A program made the position numbers and the translations under genes. From Syntrophaceae bacterium (GTDB taxonomy: Bacteria; Desulfobacterota; Syntrophia; Syntrophales; PHBD01), in assembly GCA_013177825.1 (NCBI GenBank), contig JABLXX010000002.1, positions 186,001-250,000 on the forward strand: a stretch of 64,000 nucleotides of DNA. The letters are read 5' to 3'. Shown piece by piece: positions 9,013-17,641 of the stretch (its first letter is position 1; each line of letters starts with the position of its first letter). The notes under the pieces are model-generated. The model was given only the letters and a program-made list of their open reading frames with translations, was not told the origin of the DNA and searched no databases.

Positions 9013-10296
9013 CTACGGCCTGGGCCGGGAGTGCCGGAGGAGTGTTTCCACGAGCAGGTCCCTCTCCTCGTCGCTTGCCGTATCGAAGGCCAGCACTTCA
9101 TCCGGCATGGCGATGCGGGAGGTGGGGCCGTAAATGGATTCCCGGCCGGTGATGCCGTCTGCAATCTCCTGCGCGTCTTCGATACAGGATACGCCGCCGG
9201 ACAGGATGAAGGACTTGAATCCCCTCATGGCCGCTTCCCTGTACAGTGCAGGCTCCCTGACGCGAGGGTGCCGGAAGGCGTACAGCGCCGCGTCCAGAAC
9301 GGAGACATCGCGGTCCGGCGTCCCCTGGAGAGTTGCGGCCTCGACGGCCTCGCGCCCCATCGGCAACGCGGCGCCGACGCACTCCGCGCCGGCGGGGCCG
9401 GGGGCTTCCGCCCGCCGGGTGGTCTCCAGCGCCCGGGAGATCTCCGCCGGACGCGAGGAGAGAAAGCGGGTGATCCGTTCCGCCACCTCCGCCATGCGTC
9501 CGGGGGGGATGGTCGTGGGGCCGTCCGGGAAAACACAGTACCCGAAAGGCGTGATAATCCGGTCGCAAATGTAGAGCTTCTCGAGGAACATGCGGCCGGA
9601 GCGTTCCCGGTCGCCTCCCGCGAGTTCGAGCCACGCTTGCCTGCTGAAAAACTCCCTTTTGGCGTTGAACATGTATCCTTCGTCGTCCGGGAAAAGATAC
9701 AGCGTGTAGTGCAGCGGAGATCCCACGAAGACGACATCCTCCATCCTGCAGGAGCCGGAGGCCAGGGCCAGGGAGGCGATGAGCACGCATTCGTCGAGGC
9801 AGGAGGTCATGCCCAGCGGGTGTGTTTTCATCCCCTTCAGAAATCGGCCGTACGCCAGGATCACGTCCACGGTCGGGTAGACGTAGCGGGGGGCGGCGCC
9901 ATTGTCGATCAGTTCGTTCAGGAGCCCGACGGCCGGGTCCTGAATGACCTCCATTCCCTTTTTGATGATGGACATGGCCCGGTCGCTGCTGAACAGCTCG
10001 TCGGGGTCCGTGATCGCCTCACGCTCGTAAAGTCCCCAGATCCGGAAGAATTCGATCGATTTGGTATGGTAGAAGTTCCTGTTCACGAATTGGTGGAGCT
10101 TCTTCATGGACGGCTCGATGCCGCCGGGGCCAGCCCCGCCGGAACGGATCCGGCCGGCCAGTTCCCAGAGCGTCGGCGACAGGAGGTTGGCGATCAGAAG
10201 GGCGACGATCAGGTCGGGATAGCGCGCTGCGGTGAAGAGCGACGGACTGACGGCCTTGATGAGATAATCCGCCTGTTTATTCCCTGTTTCCGGCAT
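9013..10296 (-). CDS. Uncharacterised 427-residue protein
   Basis: I do not recognise this family. The protein has no signal peptide. Residues about 18-45 are fairly hydrophobic (YPDLIVALLIANLLSPTLWE) but too broken for a clear membrane span, so it is probably cytosolic or peripheral. Notable points are a Cys-containing stretch, MTSCLDECVLIASLALASG (about residues 160-178), followed by a VVFVGSPLHYTLYLFPDD segment. This recalls, without proving, the Cys-then-His order of transglutaminase-like folds. The C-terminal third is rich in charged helices. It starts at ATG 10296 with a GAAAGG-like site 12 nt upstream. It is a single gene, divergent from the SEC-C gene, with kinase genes downstream on the same strand. 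Confidence 0.75.
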   Translation of the reverse strand: MPETGNKQADYLIKAVSPSLFTAARYPDLIVALLIANLLSPTLWELAGRIRSGGAGPGGIEPSMKKLHQFVNRNFYHTKSIEFFRIWGLYEREAITDPDELFSSDRAMSIIKKGMEVIQDPAVGLLNELIDNGAAPRYVYPTVDVILAYGRFLKGMKTHPLGMTSCLDECVLIASLALASGSCRMEDVVFVGSPLHYTLYLFPDDEGYMFNAKREFFSRQAWLELAGGDRERSGRMFLEKLYICDRIITPFGYCVFPDGPTTIPPGRMAEVAERITRFLSSRPAEISRALETTRRAEAPGPAGAECVGAALPMGREAVEAATLQGTPDRDVSVLDAALYAFRHPRVREPALYREAAMRGFKSFILSGGVSCIEDAQEIADGITGRESIYGPTSRIAMPDEVLAFDTASDEERDLLVETLLRHSRPRP

Positions 10297-10548
10297 CGGT
10301 CGTTTCTGCCTTTCTTCCGTGAATGTTCAGGTTCGTGATGCGAATGATCGGCCGGACGAGGGCCCATGTCAAGCAGGACCATGCAAAGAACCGTGCGAAT
10401 CCGTCCGGCAGGGCTCCCGGCGCAGTATCCGGTCCGGGTGCGGCGGCGTCTTTCACGGAGCCGCCGGTTTGGTCCCCCGGTTTCCCGGATGCGGCGACAG
10501 GTGCCGCCGGTTCGTATGCTTTTTCTCCGGGAAATGGTCACAGGCCGG

Positions 10549-10576
10549 TTGCAAAACGGAAATTTGTCTCTATAAT
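10549..10576 (+). promoter_or_regulatory. Strong sigma70-type promoter for the SEC-C gene
   Basis: TTGCAA (10549-10554), a 16-nt spacer, then a perfect TATAAT (10571-10576), 60 nt before ATG 10636. It lies in the 339-base divergent gap 10297-10635. I see nothing else convincing in that gap. Confidence 0.65.
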
Positions 10577-10635
10577 GCCTCTGCGGCTTCCGCAGGATGT
10601 TTCGTATTTGCACGCGATTCCGAAAGGTTGTGGTA

Positions 10636-11844
10636 ATGGCGTATAAGGACATGGACGACGGTCTGCTGGCCCGGCAGATTTTTTCCGGGGAAGACCGGCT
10701 GGGGGCTGATTTCGTGAAAGAGGTGAAGCGAAGACGGGAGGCGATGCTCCCGATGTTGTGCGAGGTGCTCTTTCACGAGGAGAATTACGACTGGGAGGAC
10801 GGTCGGGGCTGGGGCGTCATCCATGCCGTTTACCTCCTGGGGATCCTCGCGGACCTGCGATCCGTCGATGCCCTGCTGGAGGCCTCCGGCTTTGCGGCGG
10901 ACCGCCAGATCGACTGGATCGCCGAGGCCCTGCCGGAGTGTTACGCCCGCCTCGGTCCCGGGGCCATTCCGCGCCTTCAGGACCACATCCGGGCCAACGT
11001 CGCGCACGGCGAGCCTTATGTGGTCAATGAGATCCTGGGACTGTGGAACCTCTGGCACGATTTCATCGAGGGCCGGGAGGGGGTCGAGGCGTTTCTCCTG
11101 GAGCTCCTCATGGAAACCGCGGGGGATTTCATCATCCGGACGAACCTGATGGCTGATTTCGCCCAGGCGGGGCGGCGGGACCTGAAGACCCTGTTCCGGC
11201 AATACTACGAGCGGGGCGAGGCGGACCTGGAAACGGTCACCTGGGAGGATATGGAGTCGTTTTTCGAGGACAGGTCCAATCCACCGGCCTCCCGCAGGAA
11301 TCTCGAGGATTTCTACGATCCCGACGCCATCCGGGAGCGGGAGCGCCACTGGGCGGTCCGGGAGGCCATGTTCCGCCAGCGGGACTGGGAGGACTGGCTC
11401 CTGGAGAACATGGGGCGCATCGGCCTGAAGGAGCCCTGCCCCTGCGGATCCGGCGGCCTCTTCGAACAGTGCCATCTTCCCTGGGCCGAGAAGGAAAAGG
11501 AACGGCTCCTCCAGGAGGACGAACTTGCCCAGGCCCGCCTTCAGGCCCGGAACTTCGTCAGCCAGGAACGGGCGGAAGAAACGGCCCTGCGCCGATTTCT
11601 CGCGGCCCGGGGCCAGGCGGACCTGTTTCCCCTCATCAAGCGCAGGGCCCTGGAGATCGCCCGGGCGACCACCAGCAAGTCGCGCAGCCGCGGGTTCACG
11701 GCGGCCTTCCAGACGTTCTTCGGCCAGGTGGAGTTCCGCTCGAAAGACGAGTTCAACGAATTCATGGAGCACCTGACCGCCTACTACAACGCCCTGACGG
11801 CCCAGTTCGCGGACCATCCGGGCAACGGTCGGCACCTGCACTGA
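10636..11844 (+). CDS. SEC-C zinc-motif protein with helical (HEAT-like) N-terminus
   Basis: About 402 residues. The N-terminal ~200 residues are amphipathic helices in repeat-like order (LPMLCEVLF, GVIHAVYLLGILADLRSVDALLEA, IPRLQDHI), as in HEAT-like or DUF1186-type proteins. Near residue 270 sits a SEC-C zinc motif, PCPCGSGGLFEQCH, with the usual CxCx(8)CH ligands. A helical tail follows. SEC-C motifs occur at the C-terminus of SecA and in many stand-alone proteins. Here it is internal, and no SecA motor motifs are present. The start at 10636 (MAYKDMDD) is preferred over 10597 because GAAAGG lies 8 nt before it. Role unknown; a protein-binding scaffold is the likeliest guess. Confidence 0.85.
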   Translation: MAYKDMDDGLLARQIFSGEDRLGADFVKEVKRRREAMLPMLCEVLFHEENYDWEDGRGWGVIHAVYLLGILADLRSVDALLEASGFAADRQIDWIAEALPECYARLGPGAIPRLQDHIRANVAHGEPYVVNEILGLWNLWHDFIEGREGVEAFLLELLMETAGDFIIRTNLMADFAQAGRRDLKTLFRQYYERGEADLETVTWEDMESFFEDRSNPPASRRNLEDFYDPDAIRERERHWAVREAMFRQRDWEDWLLENMGRIGLKEPCPCGSGGLFEQCHLPWAEKEKERLLQEDELAQARLQARNFVSQERAEETALRRFLAARGQADLFPLIKRRALEIARATTSKSRSRGFTAAFQTFFGQVEFRSKDEFNEFMEHLTAYYNALTAQFADHPGNGRHLH

Positions 11845-12050
11845 CAGGATCCACCCCCGGGAACAGGGAAGGAAAGGCGCCCGGTTCCGGTATTGCTCTC
11901 CGCACCGACGAACACGAACGATCCGTGTGCAGGTGTGGACGTTCTGCGATTCGACGACCGGCCGGAGATGTCGAGGGAGCCGCATATCGAGGAGTCAGGG
12001 CCTCGGGTGAACCGGGGATTCATATTCAACCCCACGGAAAGGAGACAGCC

Positions 12051-12497
12051 ATGAAGGGAATCGAAGCGGAACGGCGGAAGAGGGGAAACATGTTCTGGAC
12101 GGCATTCGCCGTTCTGTTCCTGGCGGGACTCGTGATGGCCATGCCGGCGCAGGCGCTGCCCGGGGGAAGCTACAGCAAGACCTGCAAGGACTGCATGGAC
12201 GACGGCCAGGAACTGGTCTGCCAGTGCAGCTACAAGGGGAAGTTCTCCGGCACCTCCATTTACTATGGTCTCTGTGAATCCGGCAGCGTAACCAACACAA
12301 GGAGCAAACTGACCTGCACCGCGAAGGGAAGCTTCCGCAGGTCCTGCAAGGACATCTCCTGGAATGCGTCGCGCCTCCAGGCCGTCTGCAAGACGAAGAA
12401 GGGCAAGTGGAACGGCACGGTCCTGAGCAGCTGGTCTTCCTGCGAGAGCGACATTGCCAACTGCGACGGCGCCCTGACCTGCGGCGGATGCAAGTAG
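12051..12497 (+). CDS. Secreted cyanovirin-N homology (CVNH) protein
   Basis: 148 residues starting at ATG 12051, with GGAG 8 nt upstream. Residues 1-35 are a signal peptide (MFWTAFAVLFLAGLVMA, cut after AQA). The mature part has two tandem halves: 38-90 (GGSYSKTCKDC...KLTC) and 92-144 (KGSFRRSCKDISW...DGALTC). They match the CVNH plan: GxFxxSCx(n)LxAxCxT near the start and IxNxDGxLxC at the end (DIANCDGALTC). Family members are small folds that often bind mannose-rich glycans. The mature chain has 12 cysteines, far more than cyanovirin-N's four, suggesting a disulfide-rich exported form. Glycan binding is not shown by the sequence. It stands alone, 206 nt after the SEC-C gene. Confidence 0.85.
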   Translation: MKGIEAERRKRGNMFWTAFAVLFLAGLVMAMPAQALPGGSYSKTCKDCMDDGQELVCQCSYKGKFSGTSIYYGLCESGSVTNTRSKLTCTAKGSFRRSCKDISWNASRLQAVCKTKKGKWNGTVLSSWSSCESDIANCDGALTCGGCK

Positions 12498-12696
12498 GCC
12501 GGAACGACCACCTGCGCCGGAACGTCTCCCGGCGTCGGATCATGGACAATGGACGTTTCATGTTGAAATCGAGCAATCAAACCGCCGGGACGGGAAGCGA
12601 CTCCTGCCGCGGCAATGTTATGACGGCGCGCACCGGAACCGTGCGCCCCTGGCGCAACGGACCTGCCGGGCCGACAGCGCGCCGGCGGGGGGCCGC

Positions 12697-13428
12697 GTGA
12701 AACGGGGCGAACCGATCCTTGCCGCTCCGGACCCGGAGCGTATTTCCCGGGTTCGGGAGATGTTCGGGGACATCGAGGGCCGCTACGATTTCCTGAACCG
12801 CCTGCTCAGTCTCCGCCGCGATGTGGCCTGGCGGCGCTTCGCCGTCAGGCGTATGCGCTTCCTGCAAACCTGGCGGTTCCTCGACGTGGCCACCGGGACC
12901 GCCGACCTGGCCGTCGAGGCCGTGCGGCACCATCGGGAGATCCAGGCGACGGGCCTTGATTTCGTCCCCGGGATGATCGAGGGCGCCCGGCACAAGGTCG
13001 GCGGGGCCGGGCGGATCCGGCTGCTTCAGGGAGACGCTCTGGCTCTGCCCTTTGCCGACGGGTCTTTCGATGTCGCCGCCGTCGCTTTCGGCATCCGGAA
13101 CATGCCCGACCGGCTCGGGGCTCTCCGGGAGATGGCCCGGGTGGTCGTCCCGGGCGGACAGGTCATGGTCCTGGAGATGCACCTTCCGGAGATTCCCGTG
13201 GTCCGTCCCTGCTACCGGTTTTACCTCTGCCGGATCCTTCCCCGCCTCGCCGGCGCCCTGTCGGGCAACCCGGAGGCCTATCAGTATCTCTCCGAATCCA
13301 TCGTTGCCTTCCCCCCGCCCCGTGTCTTCTCCGGCATCATGCGGAGCGCCGGGCTGGAGGCGGTGGAGTGCCATTCCCTGACCCTCGGCGTCACCTGCCT
13401 TCACATCGGCAGAAAACCCCGTCGCTGA
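12697..13428 (+). CDS. ubiE: UbiE/MenG-type SAM-dependent methyltransferase
   Basis: 243 residues. The start is GTG 12697 behind a G-rich stretch; no better ATG exists nearby. The N-terminus VREMFGDIEGRYDFLNRLLS is the UbiE/MenG signature (FxxIAxRYDxxN). Motif I is FLDVATGTADLA (SAM binding), motif II GLDFVPGMIEGAR, then GDALALPFADGSFD and FGIRNMPDRLGALREMAR, followed by RVVVPGGQVMVLE. This family C-methylates demethylmenaquinone to menaquinone (or the ubiquinone precursor). An anaerobe would normally use menaquinone, so a MenG role is likely. No other quinone gene is nearby. Confidence 0.88.
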   Translation: MKRGEPILAAPDPERISRVREMFGDIEGRYDFLNRLLSLRRDVAWRRFAVRRMRFLQTWRFLDVATGTADLAVEAVRHHREIQATGLDFVPGMIEGARHKVGGAGRIRLLQGDALALPFADGSFDVAAVAFGIRNMPDRLGALREMARVVVPGGQVMVLEMHLPEIPVVRPCYRFYLCRILPRLAGALSGNPEAYQYLSESIVAFPPPRVFSGIMRSAGLEAVECHSLTLGVTCLHIGRKPRR

Positions 13429-13580
13429 ACTATCGCCCCCGTCCGTTCCCCCATTCGCCGGTGAAGATCCGGGTCCGTACATCCTTGCAGCACCCCGTTT
13501 CACTCCCAACCCTCTCACCATCAGGCGCCAGGTTTATGACTCGTGCTGATCGAAGGGGCACTATTATGCACATTATGAAT

Positions 13581-13607
13581 TTGACATATGCCTTATCATT
13601 ATATATC
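13581..13607 (+). promoter_or_regulatory. Candidate sigma70-type promoter upstream of the MauE-like gene
   Basis: A perfect TTGACA (13581-13586) is followed after 15 nt by TATATC, in an AT-rich patch that stands out from the GC-rich surroundings, about 80 nt before the MauE-like gene. The spacer is shorter than ideal. Confidence 0.4.
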
Positions 13608-13689
13608 CCCTTACGTCCCGCCTGCGGAGACTCCTGGTTATGCAACGGTCCGCAATCGACAAGACGGGCACCGATAAGCCGGTTACCAG

Positions 13690-14190
13690 ATGAACGCGTC
13701 CCAACTGTCCGATCGTCTGAAAAGAATCCTCGCGTCGCCCCTTCCGTATCATCTGCTCCGGGTGGCGATGGCGGCGCTGTTTCTGTACGCGGGCGGCGTC
13801 AAGCTCCTGGATCCGAAGGCCTTTGCCGTCACCATCTCGGCCTACAACCTGATACCGGAGCCGCTTCTCCCGGTGGTCGCCATCGGCCTGCCGCTGGTTG
13901 AGGTCATCGCGGGAATCGGCCTCCTGTTCCAGGTCCGGGGGAGCCTGACGGGCATCGCCGCCCTGATGGTCCTCTTCATCGCCGTCTTGGGCTATGGCAT
14001 TTTGAGCGATCTGGACGTCGACTGCGGCTGCTTCGGCGCGGAAGAACTGGCCAGGAGGAGCAGCCTTCAGGATGCCTTTATCCGTGATCTCGTGATTACG
14101 GGGATCGTCATTCCCTACCTGTACTGGTACCAGCGTTTCCGGACCCGAGCGGGTCTCAACAGAATCCAGGAAGAGACGAAAGGAGAATAA
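13690..14190 (+). CDS. MauE/DoxX-like redox-associated membrane protein
   Basis: 166 residues with four hydrophobic segments (about 22-38, 52-72, 82-105 and 133-150). The opening LLRVAMAALFLYAGGVKLLDP and the motif DVDCGCFG after the third segment are typical of the MauE/DoxX-like family. These are small membrane proteins that go with periplasmic thiol-redox or methylamine dehydrogenase maturation; the CxC pair is the presumed redox-active site. It lies 6 nt before the periplasmic rhodanese, so the two form an operon and may handle a sulfur or thiol substrate at the outer face of the membrane. Confidence 0.82.
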   Translation: MNASQLSDRLKRILASPLPYHLLRVAMAALFLYAGGVKLLDPKAFAVTISAYNLIPEPLLPVVAIGLPLVEVIAGIGLLFQVRGSLTGIAALMVLFIAVLGYGILSDLDVDCGCFGAEELARRSSLQDAFIRDLVITGIVIPYLYWYQRFRTRAGLNRIQEETKGE

Positions 14191-14196
14191 GGAATC

Positions 14197-14709
14197 ATGA
14201 TGAAACGGAAAGCGGTTTTGGGTATGGCGCTGTGCCTGGCCCTGGTCTTCGGCTTCGCCGGGGCGGCGGTGGCGGCATGGGGCGCCAGGGAACTCGAGAC
14301 GGAAAAGGTCGCCGTGACCTTCGCCGCCGAAGTGGCGCGAGGCGGCTACAAGGTCGTGGCCACTCCGGAACTGAAGGCCTGGATGGACCAGAAGAAACCC
14401 ATGCTGATCATCGACACCATGCCCTTCGAGGCGAGCTACAAGAAGCAGCATGTCCCCGGGGCCGTCCAGATGGAGTTCCCCATCCCGGAGATGACGAAGC
14501 TGGACGACAAGACGAAGGCTGCCCTGGAAAAGCTCCTCGGTCCCGACAAAAACCGCCTGATCGTCTTCTACTGCGGGTTTGTGAAATGCACCCGCAGCCA
14601 CAACGGCGCCATGTGGGCCGTGAAGCTGGGATACAAAAACGTCTATCGCCACCCGGGCGGAATCAAGGCCTGGGACGAGGCGGACTATCCCATTGAAAAG
14701 GTGAAATAG
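14197..14709 (+). CDS. Exported rhodanese-domain protein
   Basis: 170 residues. Residues 1-27 are a signal peptide (VLGMALCLALVFGFAGAAVAA). A single rhodanese domain follows: VVATPELKAWMDQKKPMLIIDT, the KKQHVPGAVQ segment, the active-site loop FYCGFVKCTRSHNGA with the catalytic Cys, and YKNVYRHPGGIKAWDEADYP. The active-site loop carries a second Cys five residues after the first. Rhodaneses carry sulfane sulfur as a Cys persulfide. The pairing with the MauE-like gene 6 nt upstream suggests a periplasmic sulfur or redox relay. The substrate is unknown. Confidence 0.9.
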   Translation: MMKRKAVLGMALCLALVFGFAGAAVAAWGARELETEKVAVTFAAEVARGGYKVVATPELKAWMDQKKPMLIIDTMPFEASYKKQHVPGAVQMEFPIPEMTKLDDKTKAALEKLLGPDKNRLIVFYCGFVKCTRSHNGAMWAVKLGYKNVYRHPGGIKAWDEADYPIEKVK

Positions 14710-14742
14710 GGGAAAGGGCAACCCTCTTTTGACTCGTGAACG

Positions 14743-14780
14743 GCGACGCCGGCGGCTTCCTCCCCGGCGTCGCTCGTTTT
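14743..14780 (+). terminator. Intrinsic terminator after the MauE-rhodanese pair
   Basis: GCGACGCCGG (14743-14752) pairs with CCGGCGTCGC (14764-14773), followed by TCGTTTT. It ends the two-gene unit 34 nt after the rhodanese stop. Confidence 0.65.
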
Positions 14781-14838
14781 GGGATCAATAATGGTGCGTT
14801 GAAGAATTCGGGGCCGGTGCGGAGGCGATTCCGAATCC

Positions 14839-15588
14839 ATGAAAGAAATTCCTTTACTGCTGGAGCAAAGATGTTCACATCATCCTGAAGGTGGCATGTC
14901 CCGCCGGGATTTTCTCCTTTTTCTGCTCCTCACGACGGGGGCCGTGGTCATCGGTCCGCGGGGACGGCTCCTGGCCGCCCAGGTTCCGGGGGCGGCGGCT
15001 TGGCCGAGAGGCTGGCCCGTCCGGGGGACTCCCCTGGCGGCGGATCCGAAAACGGGGACCGTGGCGATGTACGCGGAAATCAGCCTGCGGCACCTCACCG
15101 AGACGACGACCCACTGGGGCATCGGCTGCGAAACGGGAAAATTCGCCGACCGGTTCATCCTGGTCTCGCCGGCGGAGCCCCCGGCGCTTTACGACGCCCT
15201 GATCCGAATCGGGGCGCGGCCCGGGAATAACCTGGCGCCGGACGGTTACGGAAAAACCGTGGAGGGTGACGTCCTAGCCCTGACCGCCGCGTGGCCGGGG
15301 CTTCCGCGGGAGGTGGACGCAGGCGGCCTTTTTTACGACTCCTCGGGAAAGGGGTTCCGGTTCCGCTTCGGCGGGAACCGGAGGGCGGCGGAGGAGCAGC
15401 GGACGGGCTGCCTGACCTGCTTGGAGTCCTGCCCCGTCGGCATCACGAGCAACGCCGTCTATCCGCACCTGAGCACGGCCCGGAGGATCTTCAGGCCCAA
15501 CTCCCGGTTCCGGGGCCGTCCGGAGGTCCTGCCGGCCCGGGAGGCGTTTCCCCTGGTCGTCTTTTACCGGCTGGCCGGGAAGGGGTAA
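14839..15588 (+). CDS. Exported YdjY-like protein with a Cys-rich cluster
   Basis: 249 residues from ATG 14839; a shorter start at residue 20 (MSRRDFLLFLLL) is possible and would begin right at the export signal. SRRDFLLF plus the hydrophobic run LLLTTGAVVIGP looks like a Tat signal, suiting a protein that folds around a cofactor. The centre (THWGIGCETGKFADRFILVS... ALIRIGARPGNN) resembles the YdjY domain. Near the C-terminus lies GCLTCLESCPVG, a CxxCxxxCP pattern able to hold an Fe-S cluster or metal. It sits 54 nt before the Hdr/TVP38 fusion gene, suggesting a shared electron-transfer role, which is inferred. Confidence 0.72.
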   Translation: MKEIPLLLEQRCSHHPEGGMSRRDFLLFLLLTTGAVVIGPRGRLLAAQVPGAAAWPRGWPVRGTPLAADPKTGTVAMYAEISLRHLTETTTHWGIGCETGKFADRFILVSPAEPPALYDALIRIGARPGNNLAPDGYGKTVEGDVLALTAAWPGLPREVDAGGLFYDSSGKGFRFRFGGNRRAAEEQRTGCLTCLESCPVGITSNAVYPHLSTARRIFRPNSRFRGRPEVLPAREAFPLVVFYRLAGKG

Positions 15589-15642
15589 AGCCATTTCGGT
15601 TCGGGGACGGATGCAGTCTGAGGAGACCCGGCGGACAGGATT

Positions 15643-17514
15643 ATGCTGAAGAGAATGAGTGATTCCCGGAAAAATGGATCTGCGAAGGAGGCTGTCGCGC
15701 CGGCGGCGCAGGCGGTCCGTCCCGCCCTGAGGGGACTCCTGGCCGCCATGGCGGCGGACTGCAAGGACTGCAACCTCTGTGTGGAGGAATGCGGGTTCCT
15801 GGAGAAATACGGGACGCCCGGCGAGATCGCCCGGCGTTACGACCCGTCGTCTGCGGAAGGGCAGATCCTTCCCTTCGAGTGCAGCCTCTGCAGCTTGTGC
15901 GACGCCGTCTGCCCCGCCGGCCTCGCTCCCCGGAACCTGTTTATGGAGATGCGCCGCGAGTCAGCGGATCGAGGGAAGGGCGCTTTTCCCGAACACGAAG
16001 GCCTCCTGGCCTACGAGCGCCGTGGCATGTCCCGCCGGTTCACCTGGTACGGCCTCCCCGAGGGCTGCCGGGCCGTTCTCTTTCCCGGGTGCGCCCTGCC
16101 CGGAACGAGGCCGGAGCGGACATGGGAACTGTTCGAAACGCTTCGCGGGAACGAACCCTCTCTGGGCATCGTCCTCGACTGCTGCGGCCGGATCTCCGGG
16201 GACCTCGGCCGGGAAGCCCAGTGCACCGCCATGTTCTCGGAAATGCGGGACTGGCTTTTGGAACGCGGTGTCCGGGAGGTCCTCGTCGCCTGCCCCAACT
16301 GCCACGACATGTTCCGGGAGCACGGCGGCGGGCTGGCGGTCCGGACGGTCTATGAGGTCCTGCCGGTGGCGGAGCCGCCTGCCATGGCAAGTAACAGCGG
16401 CGTGCTGGTCCACGATCCCTGCGGCATCCGCTTTCACGGGGCAGCCCACGACGCCGTGCGACGGCTCGTGGCCGGAGCGGGCATCCGGCCGGCCGACATG
16501 GAACACGCGAGGGAAAGGACGCTCTGCTGCGGCAATGGGGCGGGTGCGGACTGCCTTTCTCCGGAGCTGTCCGGCCGCTGGGCTGGCCGTGCGGCGGCGG
16601 AGATCGGAAACCGCACGGCCGTCACCTACTGCGCCGGTTGCGCCGGCCGGCTGGGCGAGCGCTCTCCTGCGGTTCACGTCCTCGATGTTCTGCGGGAGCC
16701 GGAACAGGCCCTGGCGGGGAAGATCCGGATCGCGAAGGCGCCCTTCACCTACCTGAACCGGCTCCGCCTCAAGAACCGCTTCCGGAAGGAGCTGCCGGTC
16801 GCCGCATCCCGGGAGCGGACCTTCCGGGCCGCTCCGGAAAAGAAGGGCGGGTGGGCCCTGCGGCTGCTCCTGCTGGCCGTTCTGGTGGGGGCCATCGCGG
16901 CGATTCGCCTGACCGGGGCGACCCGCTACCTGGACCAGGATGCCCTGCGGGGCCTCATCGCCGGGTACGGCATCCTCGCCCCGGCCCTTTACATGCTGAT
17001 CTACACGGTGGCCCCGGCGCTGCTCCTGCCCGGCCTGCCGCTCACCATCGCCGGAGGCATTCTCTTCGGCCCCTTCTGGGGGGTCGTCTACACCATCACG
17101 AGCGCCACCGCCGGCGCCTGCCTCGCCTTTCTCGTCGCTCGCTACCTGGCCCGGGACTGGGTCGAGAAGAAGCTGAGAAGCCCGCGGTGGCGGCGACTCG
17201 ACGAGGGGGTCGAGCGGCACGGCTGGAAAGTCGTGGCCTTCACCCGTCTGATCCCGCTGTTTCCGTTCAACCTCCTGAACTACGCCTTCGGGATGACGAA
17301 GATCCGCTTCTGGCCTTACGCCGTGGCGACGTTTCTATGCATGCTCCCGGCAACCGTCGCCTACATTGTTTTTTCGAGTTCGCTCCTGGACCTGATCCGG
17401 GGGAAGGTTTCCACCACGCTGGTAGTCGGCATCGGCCTCGTCGTCCTGGTGTCGCTGATTCCCGTTTTCTGGCGCCGCTGGCAGGCGGGAAGGGGAGGGC
17501 GGGACCCGCTGTAG
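15643..17514 (+). CDS. Fusion of an HdrD-like Fe-S/CCG protein and a TVP38/TMEM64 (SNARE-associated) membrane domain
   Basis: 623 residues. Two [4Fe-4S] ferredoxin motifs (C40xxC43xxC46xxxC50 and C80xxC83xxC86xxxC90P) are followed by two CCG-type cysteine domains (LDCCG near 180 with ACPNC at 217-220; HDPCG at 257-261 with LCCGNG at 294-299 and YCAGC at 329-333). This is the plan of heterodisulfide-reductase HdrD or GlpC-type subunits. After a linker (365-400) comes a membrane region of about five spans, with GGILFGPFWGVVYTITSATA and FTRLIPLFPFNLLNYAFG, the hallmarks of the TVP38/TMEM64/DedA-like family. One continuous frame joins both halves. Thiol/disulfide electron transfer at the inner membrane face is likely; the partner and direction are unknown. 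Confidence 0.9.
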   Translation: MLKRMSDSRKNGSAKEAVAPAAQAVRPALRGLLAAMAADCKDCNLCVEECGFLEKYGTPGEIARRYDPSSAEGQILPFECSLCSLCDAVCPAGLAPRNLFMEMRRESADRGKGAFPEHEGLLAYERRGMSRRFTWYGLPEGCRAVLFPGCALPGTRPERTWELFETLRGNEPSLGIVLDCCGRISGDLGREAQCTAMFSEMRDWLLERGVREVLVACPNCHDMFREHGGGLAVRTVYEVLPVAEPPAMASNSGVLVHDPCGIRFHGAAHDAVRRLVAGAGIRPADMEHARERTLCCGNGAGADCLSPELSGRWAGRAAAEIGNRTAVTYCAGCAGRLGERSPAVHVLDVLREPEQALAGKIRIAKAPFTYLNRLRLKNRFRKELPVAASRERTFRAAPEKKGGWALRLLLLAVLVGAIAAIRLTGATRYLDQDALRGLIAGYGILAPALYMLIYTVAPALLLPGLPLTIAGGILFGPFWGVVYTITSATAGACLAFLVARYLARDWVEKKLRSPRWRRLDEGVERHGWKVVAFTRLIPLFPFNLLNYAFGMTKIRFWPYAVATFLCMLPATVAYIVFSSSLLDLIRGKVSTTLVVGIGLVVLVSLIPVFWRRWQAGRGGRDPL

Positions 17515-17641
17515 CGACCGGCGGTTCCGTCCTGCGGGAAAGGATAGAACGGAAACAGGCTCCTGTGGTAGAAATGCCGGGCTCCTGTCGGGAAACGGGG
17601 GGCCGGCCGCAGGCGGCCAAGCGGCACAAGGAGGAATCGTT

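Noticed and set aside
11469-12050. Long N-terminal extension of the CVNH frame
   Set aside because: It overlaps the SEC-C gene and is arginine/proline-rich noise; ATG 12051 has an RBS and starts a signal peptide.
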